This document shows, in pieces, positions 17,435-26,520 of a stretch of 64,000 nt of DNA; position 1 is the stretch's first letter; each line of letters begins with the position of its first letter. Position numbers and translations under genes: made by a program. The stretch spans positions 1 to 64,000 of the forward strand of contig JAUNGG010000005.1 in the NCBI GenBank assembly GCA_030524635.1, written 5' to 3'. This DNA comes from Lachnospiraceae bacterium (GTDB taxonomy: Bacteria > Bacillota > Clostridia > Lachnospirales > Lachnospiraceae). Below the pieces are notes generated by a model, which was given only the letters and a program-made list of their open reading frames with translations, did not search any database and was not told the DNA's origin.

Positions 17435-18058
17435 CTAAACAAGTACTGAATTCTGGTACAGATGGTTCTTCTCCATGTATACAAAAACGGCCTCCGGCAC
17501 AAGATCTTTCACTGATTGGCCTTCTGCTGTAAGGCTTCGGATCTCTTCAGAAGAAATATCCATTTCCCGGCAGTGAAGATACTCGATCTGAGCACCGTAT
17601 TTTTCTTTCAGGTAGTTCATCTGCCCTTTCAGGCTTCGGTGTATTCCTTCGTATTCCCGGCCGGCTGCCAGAATGACGGTCTGGGACATGATCCGTTCCG
17701 GCTCATACCACCGCTCGATTTCATAAAGGGAATCTGCCCCCACAATAAAATAAAATTCATGCTGCGGATACTCCTGATGCAGGAGTGCCAGAGTCTGCGC
17801 CGTGTAGGTATTGCCGGGACGCCTGATCTCAAAATCAGAAAATACAAAGCCAGACTGTCCCAGCAGCGCCAGCTTTACCATCTCGCAGCGAATATCTGCA
17901 TCGGTCACCGGATGATCTTTCTTGTGGGGCGGCTGCCCAGAAGGCATAAACCAGATCTGATCCAGCTGATATTCCTCCAGTGCCTGTCTCCCCAGCATCA
18001 GATGCCCGTTGTGAATGGGATCAAAGGTTCCTCCCATAATTCCAATTTTCGCCATCAT
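17435..18058 (-). CDS. nadD: Nicotinate-nucleotide adenylyltransferase
   Basis: Makes deamido-NAD from nicotinate mononucleotide and ATP. The nucleotidyltransferase signature GGTFDPIHNGH is at residues 9-19, followed by PSGQPPHK, FIVGADSLYEIERWYEPE and the C-terminal ISSEEIRS motif. The 207-residue length is normal. Two adjacent ATG codons follow AGGAGG; the second (MAKIG) has the better spacing, so the true start may be 3 bp inside. It sits between yhbY and yqeK. Confidence 0.95.
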   Translation of the reverse strand: MMAKIGIMGGTFDPIHNGHLMLGRQALEEYQLDQIWFMPSGQPPHKKDHPVTDADIRCEMVKLALLGQSGFVFSDFEIRRPGNTYTAQTLALLHQEYPQHEFYFIVGADSLYEIERWYEPERIMSQTVILAAGREYEGIHRSLKGQMNYLKEKYGAQIEYLHCREMDISSEEIRSLTAEGQSVKDLVPEAVFVYMEKNHLYQNSVLV

Positions 18059-18120
18059 TTCCTCCTGAAAACAAATTGATAAGAAATTGTGTTAAGGCAT
18101 CGGCTGCAGTGCATGAAGTT

Positions 18121-18417
18121 TTACTGCGGAAGCTGGATCTTCCGTTTTGTTTCGTCCTTCGCCGGACGGTAAAGAACGATCTTTCTTCCAATCACCTGCA
18201 CCAGCTGGGAACGTGTCCGCTCTGCCAGCACCTCACCGATGGATCTGCCGTCATCCAGACAGTTCTTTAAAACGGTAATCTTGATCAACTCCCGTGCTTC
18301 CAATGCCTCATCCACTGCCGACGTAACCTCTGGCGTCAGGCTGGATTTTCCAATCTGAAAAATCGGCTCTATATTCATAGCCAATCCCTTTAAATAGGAT
18401 CTCTGCTTACTTGTCAT
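18121..18417 (-). CDS. yhbY: Ribosome-associated RNA-binding protein YhbY
   Basis: A 98-residue CRM-domain protein linked to 50S subunit assembly. It shows the family start LTSKQRSYLKGLA-type segment, the FQIGKSSLTPEV motif, ELIKITVLKN and VQVIGRKIVLYR. The gene lies 11 bp after obgE and 62 bp before nadD in the same transcript. Confidence 0.92.
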   Translation of the reverse strand: MTSKQRSYLKGLAMNIEPIFQIGKSSLTPEVTSAVDEALEARELIKITVLKNCLDDGRSIGEVLAERTRSQLVQVIGRKIVLYRPAKDETKRKIQLPQ

Positions 18418-18428
18418 TTTTCTGCTCC

Positions 18429-19721
18429 TTATTTATAATAATCAAACACAAGACCATACATGCGAACCGTGTCACCTTCCTGAATTCCAGCCTTTTCCAG
18501 CTCGTCCAGGATACCATTTTCCTTCAGGAACTTCTGGAAGAAATCAAAGCCCTTCTCCGATTCCAGGTTCGTATAGCCCAGCATCTTCTCAATCCTTGGT
18601 CCTTCTACCACATAAATGCCGTCCTCATCCTTTTCCACCGTATAAGGAAGATTTGAAGCCACATTGATTGCAGAAAGATCGAACTCCCGCTCAAAGATAA
18701 CTGGAGTGCTCTCTACCGTTTTTAACAATTCATTGACATAATATAATAATTCCTTCACACCCTGGCCGCTTACTGCAGAAATTGGAAATACCTTGATTCC
18801 CTTCGGCTCAAACTCTGCCTTCAGCGCCTCCACCGGATCTGGAGTTTCCTCATCCACGTAAATGGCATCTGTCTTATTGGCAGCAATTACCTGAGGCTTT
18901 TGGGAAAGCTGAGGATTATAGGCTTCCAATTCCCGATTAATGGCCTGGATGTCCTCCATGGGATTCCGTCCTTCCGTAGACGCTGCATCCACTACATGGA
19001 TCAGTACCCGGGTGCGCTCAATGTGACGCAGGAAATCATGTCCCAATCCCACTCCTTCCGAAGCACCCTCGATCAGTCCGGGAATATCCGCCATCACAAA
19101 ACCGGCTCCATCCCCCAGATCGACCACGCCCAGATGAGGATTTAAGGTAGTAAAGTGATAATTTGCTATTTTCGGCCGGGCGTTGCTGACTCTGGATAAC
19201 AGGGTAGACTTTCCTACATTTGGGAATCCTACCAATCCTACATCAGCGATCACCTTAAGCTCTAACTGCACCCAAAGCTCCTGCGCCGGCTGCCCCGGCT
19301 GTGCATATTTCGGTGCCTGCATGGTGGAAGTGGCGTAATGCATATTTCCCAGGCCGCCTTTTCCGCCCTTTAAAATAACCTCCCGGCGGTTTGCACCGGA
19401 CATATCGGCAATTACCTTGCCTGTTTCAAAATCCTTGATCACAGTTCCCTCCGGAACCTTGATCACCAGGTCTTCACCGTCGGCACCATGACAGCGGCGT
19501 TTTCCGCCTTCCTGGCCGCTGGTTGCCACATATTTTCTTACATGGCGGAAATCGGTCAAAGTATTCAGTCCATCTTCTACCTCAAAGATAATATCTCCGC
19601 CCCGGCCTCCATCTCCGCCGTCCGGCCCGCCTGCCGGCACATAAAGCTCCCGGCGGAAGGAAACATGGCCGTCTCCGCCTTTTCCTGATTTAATAAATAC
19701 CTTTGCACTGTCGCAAAACAT
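18429..19721 (-). CDS. obgE: GTPase Obg (ObgE/CgtA)
   Basis: Essential ribosome-assembly and stress GTPase, about 430 residues. The glycine-rich Obg fold is at 1-158 (GGPDGGDGGRGG). The G domain follows with GFPNVGKS at 165-172, DIPG at 212-215 and NKTD at 282-285. A C-terminal OCT domain lies near 350-430. I placed the start at 19721 (MFCDSAKVFI) because Obg proteins begin this way; an upstream in-frame extension has no family similarity. It is separated from rpmA by 185 bp with a hairpin, so it may have reduced or separate transcription. Confidence 0.96.
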   Translation of the reverse strand: MFCDSAKVFIKSGKGGDGHVSFRRELYVPAGGPDGGDGGRGGDIIFEVEDGLNTLTDFRHVRKYVATSGQEGGKRRCHGADGEDLVIKVPEGTVIKDFETGKVIADMSGANRREVILKGGKGGLGNMHYATSTMQAPKYAQPGQPAQELWVQLELKVIADVGLVGFPNVGKSTLLSRVSNARPKIANYHFTTLNPHLGVVDLGDGAGFVMADIPGLIEGASEGVGLGHDFLRHIERTRVLIHVVDAASTEGRNPMEDIQAINRELEAYNPQLSQKPQVIAANKTDAIYVDEETPDPVEALKAEFEPKGIKVFPISAVSGQGVKELLYYVNELLKTVESTPVIFEREFDLSAINVASNLPYTVEKDEDGIYVVEGPRIEKMLGYTNLESEKGFDFFQKFLKENGILDELEKAGIQEGDTVRMYGLVFDYYK

Positions 19722-19867
19722 AATATTCACCATACCTTTCTTCCTGTATTGTCCCGGACAGCAGAGCCGCCGGAAATGGTTAAGAAAACCTCCCTTGGCA
19801 CCTGTCATCTGATAATACAGCGCATTTCTTCTCATACATCATGGTGTAATACAGGATTCATAAAGAA

Positions 19868-19895
19868 GGGCCTCATACCATTCAGTATGAAGCCC
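19868..19895 (-). terminator. Hairpin between rpmA and obgE
   Basis: GGGCCTCATAC (19868-19878) pairs with GTATGAAGCCC (19885-19895), one mismatch. On the minus strand it is followed by CTTCTTTA, a weak T-tract. Probable partial terminator after rpmA. Confidence 0.55.
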
Positions 19896-19906
19896 GACCT
19901 CGTTCA

Positions 19907-20197
19907 TTATTCGTTGATTACTTTTGGATAAACAGAAACCTGCTTCTTGTCTCTGCCCTTTCTCTCAAACTTTACAACGCCGTCAATTAAAGCGAATAAG
20001 GTATCATCTCCGCCCTTGCCTACGTTGTTGCCTGGGTGAATCTTGGTTCCGCGCTGTCTGTACAGAATGTTGCCAGCCAGTACGAACTGTCCGTCTGCTC
20101 TCTTCGCGCCAAGTCTCTTAGCCTCAGAATCACGGCCGTTCTTGGTAGAACCAACACCCTTCTTGTGAGCGAATAACTGAAGGTTCATCTTAAACAT
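19907..20197 (-). CDS. rpmA: 50S ribosomal protein L27 with cleavable N-terminus
   Basis: A 96-residue L27. The N-terminal [10 protein letters not shown] followed by HKKG is the Firmicutes extension removed by the Prp protease, exposing residues that reach the peptidyl transferase centre. The rest shows the L27 core ([32 protein letters not shown]). The start has GGAGG 7 bp upstream. The protease gene lies 2 bp before this gene. Confidence 0.97.
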   Translation of the reverse strand: MFKMNLQLFAHKKGVGSTKNGRDSEAKRLGAKRADGQFVLAGNILYRQRGTKIHPGNNVGKGGDDTLFALIDGVVKFERKGRDKKQVSVYPKVINE

Positions 20198-20199
20198 AG

Positions 20200-20529
20200 T
20201 TACACCTCCCTGTATCGGATATTAATATATTCGTTTCCATAGGCTTCCCGGATATTGGTAATTCCCAATATCAAAGAATCCATCAGTAATTTTGATTCTC
20301 TGCTGACGGTTCCGGTGAAATGAAAGGTAAACCCGCCCTTCTCTTCATCGATCTGACCATCAAACGGATCATCGGTGAAGGCTTCCACAGAATTTGCCAT
20401 ATTCAGCGCCAAAGCGGACATGGCAGAACAGATAATATCCTGTCCATATTCTGCGTAACCGGCGTGGCCCTTATATTCAATGCCCTTTACCAGTCTGCTG
20501 GAATCCCGAAATACGGTTACATGAATCAT
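20200..20529 (-). CDS. prp: Ribosomal-processing cysteine protease Prp
   Basis: A 109-residue protease that trims the N-terminus of L27. The catalytic pair is H22 in [12 protein letters not shown] and C34 in ICSAMSAL, the same spacing as known Prp proteins. It is encoded between rplU and rpmA, two to three bases from each, as in most Firmicutes. Its partner is the N-terminal LQLFA motif of the adjacent L27. Confidence 0.95.
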   Translation of the reverse strand: MIHVTVFRDSSRLVKGIEYKGHAGYAEYGQDIICSAMSALALNMANSVEAFTDDPFDGQIDEEKGGFTFHFTGTVSRESKLLMDSLILGITNIREAYGNEYINIRYREV

Positions 20530-20531
20530 AA

Positions 20532-20840
20532 TTAAGCGTTGATCTTTTCAATCTTAACCTGAGTATAGAGCTGTCTGTGGCCGTTTTTCTTGTGGTAGCC
20601 AGTTTTTCTCTTATACTTGTAAACGATAACCTTCTTAGCCTTGCCTTCCTTTACTACAGATGCAGTAACGGTTGCGCCTGCTACAGTTGGGCATCCTACG
20701 GTTAATTCACCGTTGCTTACAGCCAGTACCTGGTCGAAGGTAACGGTCTCGCCGGCCTCTACGCCCAGCTTCTCTACCTTAATGATATCGCCCTCAGCTA
20801 CCTTGTACTGCTTTCCACCAGTTGCAATAATCGCGTACAT
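20532..20840 (-). CDS. rplU: 50S ribosomal protein L21
   Basis: A 102-residue L21, starting [14 protein letters not shown] and ending with the conserved [21 protein letters not shown] segment. The start at 20840 follows AGGAGG; the longer reading frame upstream is leader sequence. First gene of the eight-gene ribosome/GTPase transcript that ends with rsfS. Confidence 0.97.
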   Translation of the reverse strand: MYAIIATGGKQYKVAEGDIIKVEKLGVEAGETVTFDQVLAVSNGELTVGCPTVAGATVTASVVKEGKAKKVIVYKYKRKTGYHKKNGHRQLYTQVKIEKINA

Positions 20841-20922
20841 TCTTAGGGACCTCCTATTATCATTACTCGCCAATTGCGGTGCCTGCGTCATGGCAGTCTT
20901 ATAACCTCATTGTGCGGCATAC
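20841..20922 (-). ncRNA. Structured leader of rplU (possible L21 leader)
   Basis: About 80 nt lie between the promoter and the rplU start. The minus-strand RNA contains CTGCC...GGCA and other complementary blocks just before the AGGAGG site. L21 autoregulatory leaders are known in Firmicutes at this place. I could not test the covariance model, so the class is an inference. Confidence 0.45.
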
Positions 20923-20928
20923 TTGATT

Positions 20929-20957
20929 ATAATAGCATGTCATCCTTTTTCTGTCAA
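20929..20957 (-). promoter_or_regulatory. Promoter of rplU operon
   Basis: Consensus TTGACA (minus, 20952-20957) and TATTAT (20929-20934) with a 17-base spacer, about 90 bp before rplU. Confidence 0.8.
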
Positions 20958-21008
20958 CCGTTTTTCTCCGCTTTTTTCGTTTTTTTTCGCTTTTTCACTG
21001 GTTTTCGC

Positions 21009-21036
21009 TTGCACATTCCTCATCACATGCTATAAT
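21009..21036 (+). promoter_or_regulatory. Promoter of MFS transporter gene
   Basis: TTGCAC (21009-21014), 16-base spacer and TATAAT (21031-21036), 60 bp before the ATG. Confidence 0.7.
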
Positions 21037-21096
21037 CTAAGATAGTTTGTCGCAAAGCGTTCCAGACAATTCCAACAGAAAGAGAGGCATTTTTAT

Positions 21097-22293
21097 ATGT
21101 CTATATCAAACAAGCTGAATCATCCAAATAAAACAGCTGCGGTCTTTCTCCGCTGCTGCTACGGTTACTTCGTCAGCGGCATGGTGATCCTGTCATTCGG
21201 TGCGATCATGCCATCTCTGATCCGGGATTCCGGCATGAATTTCGCAGCCGCAGGTGGCCTGATCTCCTTTATGGCCGTAGGAAACCTGATGGCAAGTTTT
21301 GCTTTTCCTGCTATTTCCGCCAAAGCAGGCCTGAAGCATACGATTACCTTCTGGGCTTTTACCATCCCGGTGGTCCTGCTGCTGTTCTCTGCAGTTCCGC
21401 CTCTTCCGGTGATGTATATCCTGATCTTTCTCATCGGCCTTTCCAGAGGTTCCATCACCATTATGAATAATCAGGCTGTCAATCAGATCATACCCGATCC
21501 AGCCCGGCATTTAAATCTCCTGCACTGCAGCTTCGCGGTAGGTGCATTCACTTCGCCCTTTCTGACTGCCCTTCTGATTGGGATGGGAATGGGCTGGCGG
21601 ATGATCCTGTACCTTCTGGCTGCCATGTCCGTTACCTCAGCCATCAGCTACCAGACCATGGATTACAGCCTTTTAAAGCCGCCGTCCGGCAGAAAGACAG
21701 CGTCGGAAGCAGCACCCAGAGCAGCCAGCTCCTTTCTGCGGTGTCCAGATTTTTATGTGATTGCATTTCTCCTTTTCTTTTATCTGGGACTGGAAAACTG
21801 CATCAATGGCTGGTTTGTCACCTACCTGCAGGGCACCGGCATTATGAGTGAAACCTTTGCCACCAATCTTGTATCCATTACCTGGGTGGTGATCATGATC
21901 GGCCGGCTGACCACAGCCAGACTTTCCTCCTTCGTCCGCCGGAACCGCCTGATCCTGATCCAGACGCTGGGAAGCTCGGTCTGCTTCCTGATCCTGATCT
22001 CCGCATCCACGCTGCCGGTCATTACCGCGGCACTGATGGGACTGGGGTTTTTCCTTGCCGGTATCTATCCAACCTGCGTGGCCGAAGGCGGTCAGTACAT
22101 TATAGGCTCCACCTTTGGTATGTCTGTCCTGACAGCCATCGCCTCCTTAGGCGGCATCATGACGCCGCAGTTGGTAGGCTATCTGGCAGACAGCATAGGC
22201 ATCACAGCTGCCATGGGAACTTTGATGATCAACATGGTTCTGATGATCGTATTCGGAGTTTCGAATTTCATCCGTTCCCGCAGCAACAAATAG
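21097..22293 (+). CDS. MFS transporter
   Basis: A 398-residue major facilitator with about 12 hydrophobic segments. It has a basic loop after the sixth segment (residues 190-207) dividing it into two halves. The LLHCSFAVGAFTSPF stretch in helix 5 resembles the sugar/FucP-like branch, but substrate cannot be read from the sequence. It has its own promoter and ends at a terminator shared with the convergent kinase-like gene. It is transcribed opposite to its neighbours, so it is an independent unit. No regulator is next to it. Confidence 0.82.
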   Translation: MSISNKLNHPNKTAAVFLRCCYGYFVSGMVILSFGAIMPSLIRDSGMNFAAAGGLISFMAVGNLMASFAFPAISAKAGLKHTITFWAFTIPVVLLLFSAVPPLPVMYILIFLIGLSRGSITIMNNQAVNQIIPDPARHLNLLHCSFAVGAFTSPFLTALLIGMGMGWRMILYLLAAMSVTSAISYQTMDYSLLKPPSGRKTASEAAPRAASSFLRCPDFYVIAFLLFFYLGLENCINGWFVTYLQGTGIMSETFATNLVSITWVVIMIGRLTTARLSSFVRRNRLILIQTLGSSVCFLILISASTLPVITAALMGLGFFLAGIYPTCVAEGGQYIIGSTFGMSVLTAIASLGGIMTPQLVGYLADSIGITAAMGTLMINMVLMIVFGVSNFIRSRSNK

Positions 22294-22350
22294 CTTCCGC
22301 AAGGAAACAGAGCGATCTGATTGGCCGTTCTGGCATCCATAACCATACAA

Positions 22351-22394
22351 AAAACAGCTCAGAAGTCTTTTCGTGTCAGCTTCTGAGCTGTTTT
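22351..22394. terminator. Bidirectional terminator, MFS / cytidylate-kinase-like
   Basis: Perfect 15-bp inverted repeat AAAACAGCTCAGAAG (22351-22365) and its complement (22380-22394), with A and T tracts at the outer ends. Confidence 0.9.
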
Positions 22395-22407
22395 ATCTTC
22401 CTGCAGA

Positions 22408-23043
22408 TTACCGGTTCTTCCATGCCTGCTTTGCCTCAGCAAAAGCGCGGATCATCTTCACGGCTCCATCGTAGCCTACAGCGCTGCTGTTGATGCACAG
22501 GTCATAGCCCTTCGCATCTCCCCACTTTTTGCTGGAGTAGTAGTTATAATAACTGGAACGCTTCTTATCGGTTTTCATCATGATATCCTTCGCCTTGGCG
22601 TCATCAACCTGATAAAGCTCCTTTAAATATGCGATCTTATCCTTCTCATCAGCTGAGATAAATACCGTAACTGTATTCGGATAATCAGCCAGTGCATAGT
22701 CAGCACAGCGTCCTACAATAACGCAGGATTCCTCCGAAGCCAGCTTCTTAATGGTGTCAAACTGTGCCAGAAAAATCTTATGATTAATCGGCATATCCAT
22801 GTATGCAGAAGAGGTGTAGCCCATGGAATAGGTATCCATTACCAGTGAATAAAGAAAGCTGCTGGTAGGCTTCTCATCATGAGTCTCAAAAAGCTCCTCG
22901 CAAAGTCCGCTGTGCTTTGCTGCCAGGGACAGCAGCTCCTTATCATAGCACTTAATTCCCAGCTCCTCCGCCAGCTTCATGCCAATCTTGCGGCCTGCAC
23001 TTCCGCATTGACGTCCGATTGTAATAACCAAGTTTCCATTCAT
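22408..23043 (-). CDS. Cytidylate-kinase-like protein
   Basis: A 211-residue P-loop kinase of the cytidylate-kinase-like family common in gut Clostridia. The N-terminus LVITIGRQCGSAGRKIG is the modified P-loop. CVIVGRCADYAL and the RSSYYNYYSSKKWGDAKGYDLCINS segment are typical. It is distinct from the essential Cmk, and its substrate is unknown. I chose the ATG at 23043 (MNGNL), which follows AGGAG by eight bases. It stands alone between cstA and a terminator. Confidence 0.8.
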   Translation of the reverse strand: MNGNLVITIGRQCGSAGRKIGMKLAEELGIKCYDKELLSLAAKHSGLCEELFETHDEKPTSSFLYSLVMDTYSMGYTSSAYMDMPINHKIFLAQFDTIKKLASEESCVIVGRCADYALADYPNTVTVFISADEKDKIAYLKELYQVDDAKAKDIMMKTDKKRSSYYNYYSSKKWGDAKGYDLCINSSAVGYDGAVKMIRAFAEAKQAWKNR

Positions 23044-23113
23044 ACGCAATTCTCCTTTCTGGAACCTTCTTTTATTATACTATGAATTTCCAGAAAAGTA
23101 TATATTTTAACTA

Positions 23114-24817
23114 TTATTTTACAGAAACTTTATTGTCCTTTAATCCAATTAAGACTTTTCCGCCTTCAATTACCAGAATGACTGCCAGAACAAAAATCGG
23201 AACAATGATCACGCATTGAAGCCCTTCCTTATACCATACTCCAGTCCCGGCGGCAAATTTCATAACATTTGCCCTAAAGGACAGCAGAAGTGAGGACAGG
23301 CAGGCTGCCAGCATGAATACCATGGGGAAATAAAACATCTTATTATTTTTGCCCTTTCTTGCCAGCCATACGGATACTCCCAGGAAAGCCGGAACCGCAA
23401 CCAACTGGTTGCAGGCACCAAACAGCGGCCAAATATTGGCATATCCTCCCAGACAGAGGACTCCGCCTAAGATGACCGTGATAATGGTGGCTGCATACAT
23501 GTTGCTGCACATCTTTTGGATGCTGCTTGCCTGATGCCCCGCCTTTGGTGCAAACAGCTCCTGGAACAGGAAGCGCCCCAGTCTGGTGCCGGTATCTAGA
23601 GAGGTCAGGGCGAATGCGGAAATTGCTAACGAAATAACCGTATAAGCAGCATTAACCGCGCTTTCACCAAACCCTAAGTTTGCAAAAAATTGGGAGATAG
23701 CAGTTGCAAATACGATAGCAGGTGTCTTTCCCACCGCTGTATAGTTGCCATCTGCGCAGACAGAGCCAACGGCAATCAGAGCGATCACTGCCAGAAAGCA
23801 CTCAATCAGCATGCCACCGTAGCCGATCATCTTGGCATCCTTCTCATTGTCCAGCTGCTTGGAGGTGGTGCCGGAGCCGATCAGGCTGTGGAAACCGGAA
23901 ATCGCGCCGCAGGCAACTGTGATAAACAGATACGGGAACATGGTCTGCCCATTTGCTAAAGTAAAGGAAGTAACCGGAGCAAGCTGAATCGTCGGGTTCG
24001 TTCCCATAATGCCGATCATCGCAGCGATCATCATAAAATACAGCAGAAAGCTGTTTAAATAGTCTCTTGGCTGCAGAAGGATCCATACCGGGGTTACGCT
24101 TGCAATACAGATATAAACAAACACAAATGCCAGCCAGAAATTTTTGCTCATGTAGATCGGGAACTTTAATCCCATAAAGATACAGAATGCCAGAAGCACA
24201 ACGCCTACCACAGTAGAAACAGCTAACGGCGCATTTTTCCGGTATACCAGGAAGCCGAAGGCAATTGCCAGCGGAATAAACAGAATGGATGCAGTCGCCA
24301 CAGATCCGTTTGCTGCATTATAAACCTTCACGCCGTCCTGAATGGTGTATCCCACAAAGGTACCTGCCACGATATCAGAGAACGCGGCAATTACCAAAAG
24401 AAGTACCAGCCATGCAAAGATAGTAAACAAGATTTTGCATCGATGTCCGATGTTCTCTTCGATCACCTCTCCCAGAGATTTTCCCTGATGACGAATGGAA
24501 ACAAAGATAGATGAAAAATCCTGAACAGCTCCAAAAAAGATACCTCCGATGATGATCCATAAAAGAACTGGTATCCACCCGAAAACAGCCGCCTGAATCG
24601 GGCCGTTAATCGGGCCGGCACCTGCTATCGATGCAAAGTGATGTCCCAGAAGCACAGGGGATTTCGCTGGAATGTAGTCAACCCCATCCTCCATCTCATG
24701 TGCCGGGGTGACCCGCTTCGGATCGATTCCCCACTGCTTGGCAAGCCAGGAGCCGTATGTAGCATATGCAATGATAAAGATTATTAAAGAACCTAACAAA
24801 ATGACAACTCCACTCAT
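23114..24817 (-). CDS. cstA: CstA-family carbon starvation / pyruvate or peptide transporter
   Basis: A 567-residue integral membrane protein with many hydrophobic helices. Family motifs include GHHFASIAGAGPINGPIQA, FFGAVQDFSSIFVSIRHQGKSLGEVI, GFHSLIGSGTTSKQL and ALTSLDTGTRLGRFLFQEL. CstA/BtsT proteins import pyruvate or small peptides by proton symport. GGAGGAAGG precedes the start. The next gene upstream (24849-25373) is co-directional with a 31-bp gap and is likely co-transcribed. Confidence 0.93.
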   Translation of the reverse strand: MSGVVILLGSLIIFIIAYATYGSWLAKQWGIDPKRVTPAHEMEDGVDYIPAKSPVLLGHHFASIAGAGPINGPIQAAVFGWIPVLLWIIIGGIFFGAVQDFSSIFVSIRHQGKSLGEVIEENIGHRCKILFTIFAWLVLLLVIAAFSDIVAGTFVGYTIQDGVKVYNAANGSVATASILFIPLAIAFGFLVYRKNAPLAVSTVVGVVLLAFCIFMGLKFPIYMSKNFWLAFVFVYICIASVTPVWILLQPRDYLNSFLLYFMMIAAMIGIMGTNPTIQLAPVTSFTLANGQTMFPYLFITVACGAISGFHSLIGSGTTSKQLDNEKDAKMIGYGGMLIECFLAVIALIAVGSVCADGNYTAVGKTPAIVFATAISQFFANLGFGESAVNAAYTVISLAISAFALTSLDTGTRLGRFLFQELFAPKAGHQASSIQKMCSNMYAATIITVILGGVLCLGGYANIWPLFGACNQLVAVPAFLGVSVWLARKGKNNKMFYFPMVFMLAACLSSLLLSFRANVMKFAAGTGVWYKEGLQCVIIVPIFVLAVILVIEGGKVLIGLKDNKVSVK

Positions 24818-24848
24818 TTTAATCCTTCCTCCTTCATGTTATGATCTG

Positions 24849-25373
24849 TCATTCATAAAACGGCTTTTTCAAGATCTCTGCAAGAATGCTGCCCTGCCGG
24901 TTTGTGCAGATCCTGCTCTCTGTCAGGCTCACTGCAGCCGTTCTGGCTTCGCACCACCCACGGACCGAAAAAAGATACGTTCTGCTGAAATGATAAGAAC
25001 GAATGGCCTTTTGTGCTTCGCGGCTCAGTGGTTTCCTGCACAGGAAAATGCAGGTCAAATAGGAATACATGTGATTTCTGGGAGGATATTTCTTTCCGCG
25101 GCACACCAGCTCCGGTTCTGCCTGGTTGGAAACCATCCTCCCCATCTGGGTGATCCTGTCCGGTGTCAACTCATCTACGATCTGGAAAAACACATGCTCG
25201 TAGCAGTTGGTTTCCCACATCTGAACCTCCTTCGCCAGCACATATTTCTCATTATGAGCATAGAAATGTCCGTAGGCATCATAAATCATGCCGCCATATT
25301 CAAAATCACGCTTTAAGTCGAATGTGCTCTGGTAATATGCCAGACATGCTTCCAGATAGGACTCTGCTGTCAT
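24849..25373 (-). CDS. Conserved hypothetical protein upstream of cstA
   Basis: About 174 residues, soluble, without a signal peptide or membrane segment. I do not recognise a named domain. It begins MTAESYLEACLAYYQ and has a central tyrosine- and histidine-rich part (YDAYGHFYAHNEKYVLA, NCYEHVFF). A basic Arg/Tyr stretch near 130-150 (SYHFSRTYLFSVRGWCEA) follows. The start at 25373 follows GAGGAAACAGAAG; an upstream in-frame ATG at 25406 overlaps a direct repeat. Its position 31 bp before cstA suggests a regulatory or accessory role for the transporter; this is inference. Confidence 0.6.
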   Translation of the reverse strand: MTAESYLEACLAYYQSTFDLKRDFEYGGMIYDAYGHFYAHNEKYVLAKEVQMWETNCYEHVFFQIVDELTPDRITQMGRMVSNQAEPELVCRGKKYPPRNHMYSYLTCIFLCRKPLSREAQKAIRSYHFSRTYLFSVRGWCEARTAAVSLTESRICTNRQGSILAEILKKPFYE

Positions 25374-25396
25374 CTTCTGTTTCCTCTCATGATTGC

Positions 25397-25432
25397 TTTG
25401 ACGCATTAATAAGCCAATTTTTTAACGCATTA
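25397..25432. promoter_or_regulatory. Pair of 12-bp direct repeats at promoter of cstA operon
   Basis: TTTGACGCATTA (25397-25408) and TTTAACGCATTA (25421-25432) differ at one base and lie 24 bp apart. The second overlaps a minus-strand TATAAT (25429-25434). They look like operator half-sites for an unidentified regulator. Confidence 0.45.
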
Positions 25433-25516
25433 TATAGTAACACCATTTATTAAAAATAACAAGAAAGCATTAAAAAAAACTAATAATTATAAAAAAACAA
25501 TAAAATAAGAGGGCAA

Positions 25517-25550
25517 AAAAACGTAATGAACTTATTTTCATTACGTTTTT
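25517..25550 (-). terminator. Terminator after rluD
   Basis: AAAAACGTAATGAA (25517-25530) and its exact complement (25537-25550) around a 6-nt loop. The A/T outer arms supply the T-run on the minus strand. Confidence 0.8.
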
Positions 25551-25578
25551 CCAGTCAATTATGAATAAACCAAAAAAA

Positions 25579-26520
25579 TTATTTTAGATTCTTAAGCTTC
25601 TCCAGCAATTCCTCAAAGTACAAGGGAAGGGGGGCAGAAAACTCCATATACTGTCTGGTCCTCGGATGGACGAACCCTAGGATTCCGGCATGAAGAGTCT
25701 GACCCTGAAGATTTTTAAATGGACATTTGTCAGGACCGTAAACCTGGTCCCCTAAAAGAGGGTGATGGATGCTGGCCATATGAACCCGGATCTGATGGGT
25801 ACGCCCGGTTTCCAAGCGGCATTCGATATAGGTAAAATCCCGAAAACGCTCCAGTACCTTGTAATGAGTGACCGCCTCCTTCCCGTTCCGCGTATTGATA
25901 CTCATCTTCTTCCGATCCACCGGATGGCGGCCGATAGTGGCGTTTACAGTACCCTCATCATCCTTTAACACGCCATGTACCACAGCCTGATACCGCCTGG
26001 TAATCGAGTGCTCCTTAAGCTGTGCCGCGATCTCCCTGTGGGCCATATCATTTTTACACACGATCAAAACCCCTGTGGTATCCATATCGATCCGATGGAC
26101 AATACCTGGCCGCATAACGCCGTTGATCCCGGAGAGCTGGCCGCGGCAGTGGTACATCAGGCCATTTACCAGCGTTCCGCTTATGTGTCCTGCAGCCGGA
26201 TGAACCACCATTCCCTTTGGCTTGTTGACCAGAATAACATCCTCATCTTCATACAAAATGTCCAGAGGAATCGGCTCTGCCAGGATCTCCGGCTCCACAG
26301 CCTCCGTCACATGACAGGAGATGATATCACCTTCGCAAATCTTATAGCTGCTCTTCGCCGGCTTATCATTTACCAGCACATCGCCGGATTTCAGAAGCTT
26401 CTGAAGATAAGAGCGGGACAGATTTTCGCAGCAGTCTGTCAAATACTTATCGATTCTGGTATCCTGATCTTCTTCCGCCACTACAAAGTTCTGATTCAAG
26501 CCTGTTCTCCCCTCTTCCAT
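25579..26520 (-). CDS. rluD: RluA-family 23S rRNA pseudouridine synthase (RluD-like)
   Basis: A 313-residue enzyme that isomerises uridines in 23S rRNA. An N-terminal S4 RNA-binding domain spans about 15-80 (RIDKYLTDC, SRSYLQKLLKSGDVLVND). The catalytic domain has HRIDMDTTGVLIV, containing the catalytic Asp, and the LETGRTHQIRVHMA motif. It overlaps lspA by 25 bp, a common lspA-rluD arrangement in Firmicutes, so the two are coupled. Confidence 0.94.
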   Translation of the reverse strand: MEEGRTGLNQNFVVAEEDQDTRIDKYLTDCCENLSRSYLQKLLKSGDVLVNDKPAKSSYKICEGDIISCHVTEAVEPEILAEPIPLDILYEDEDVILVNKPKGMVVHPAAGHISGTLVNGLMYHCRGQLSGINGVMRPGIVHRIDMDTTGVLIVCKNDMAHREIAAQLKEHSITRRYQAVVHGVLKDDEGTVNATIGRHPVDRKKMSINTRNGKEAVTHYKVLERFRDFTYIECRLETGRTHQIRVHMASIHHPLLGDQVYGPDKCPFKNLQGQTLHAGILGFVHPRTRQYMEFSAPLPLYFEELLEKLKNLK

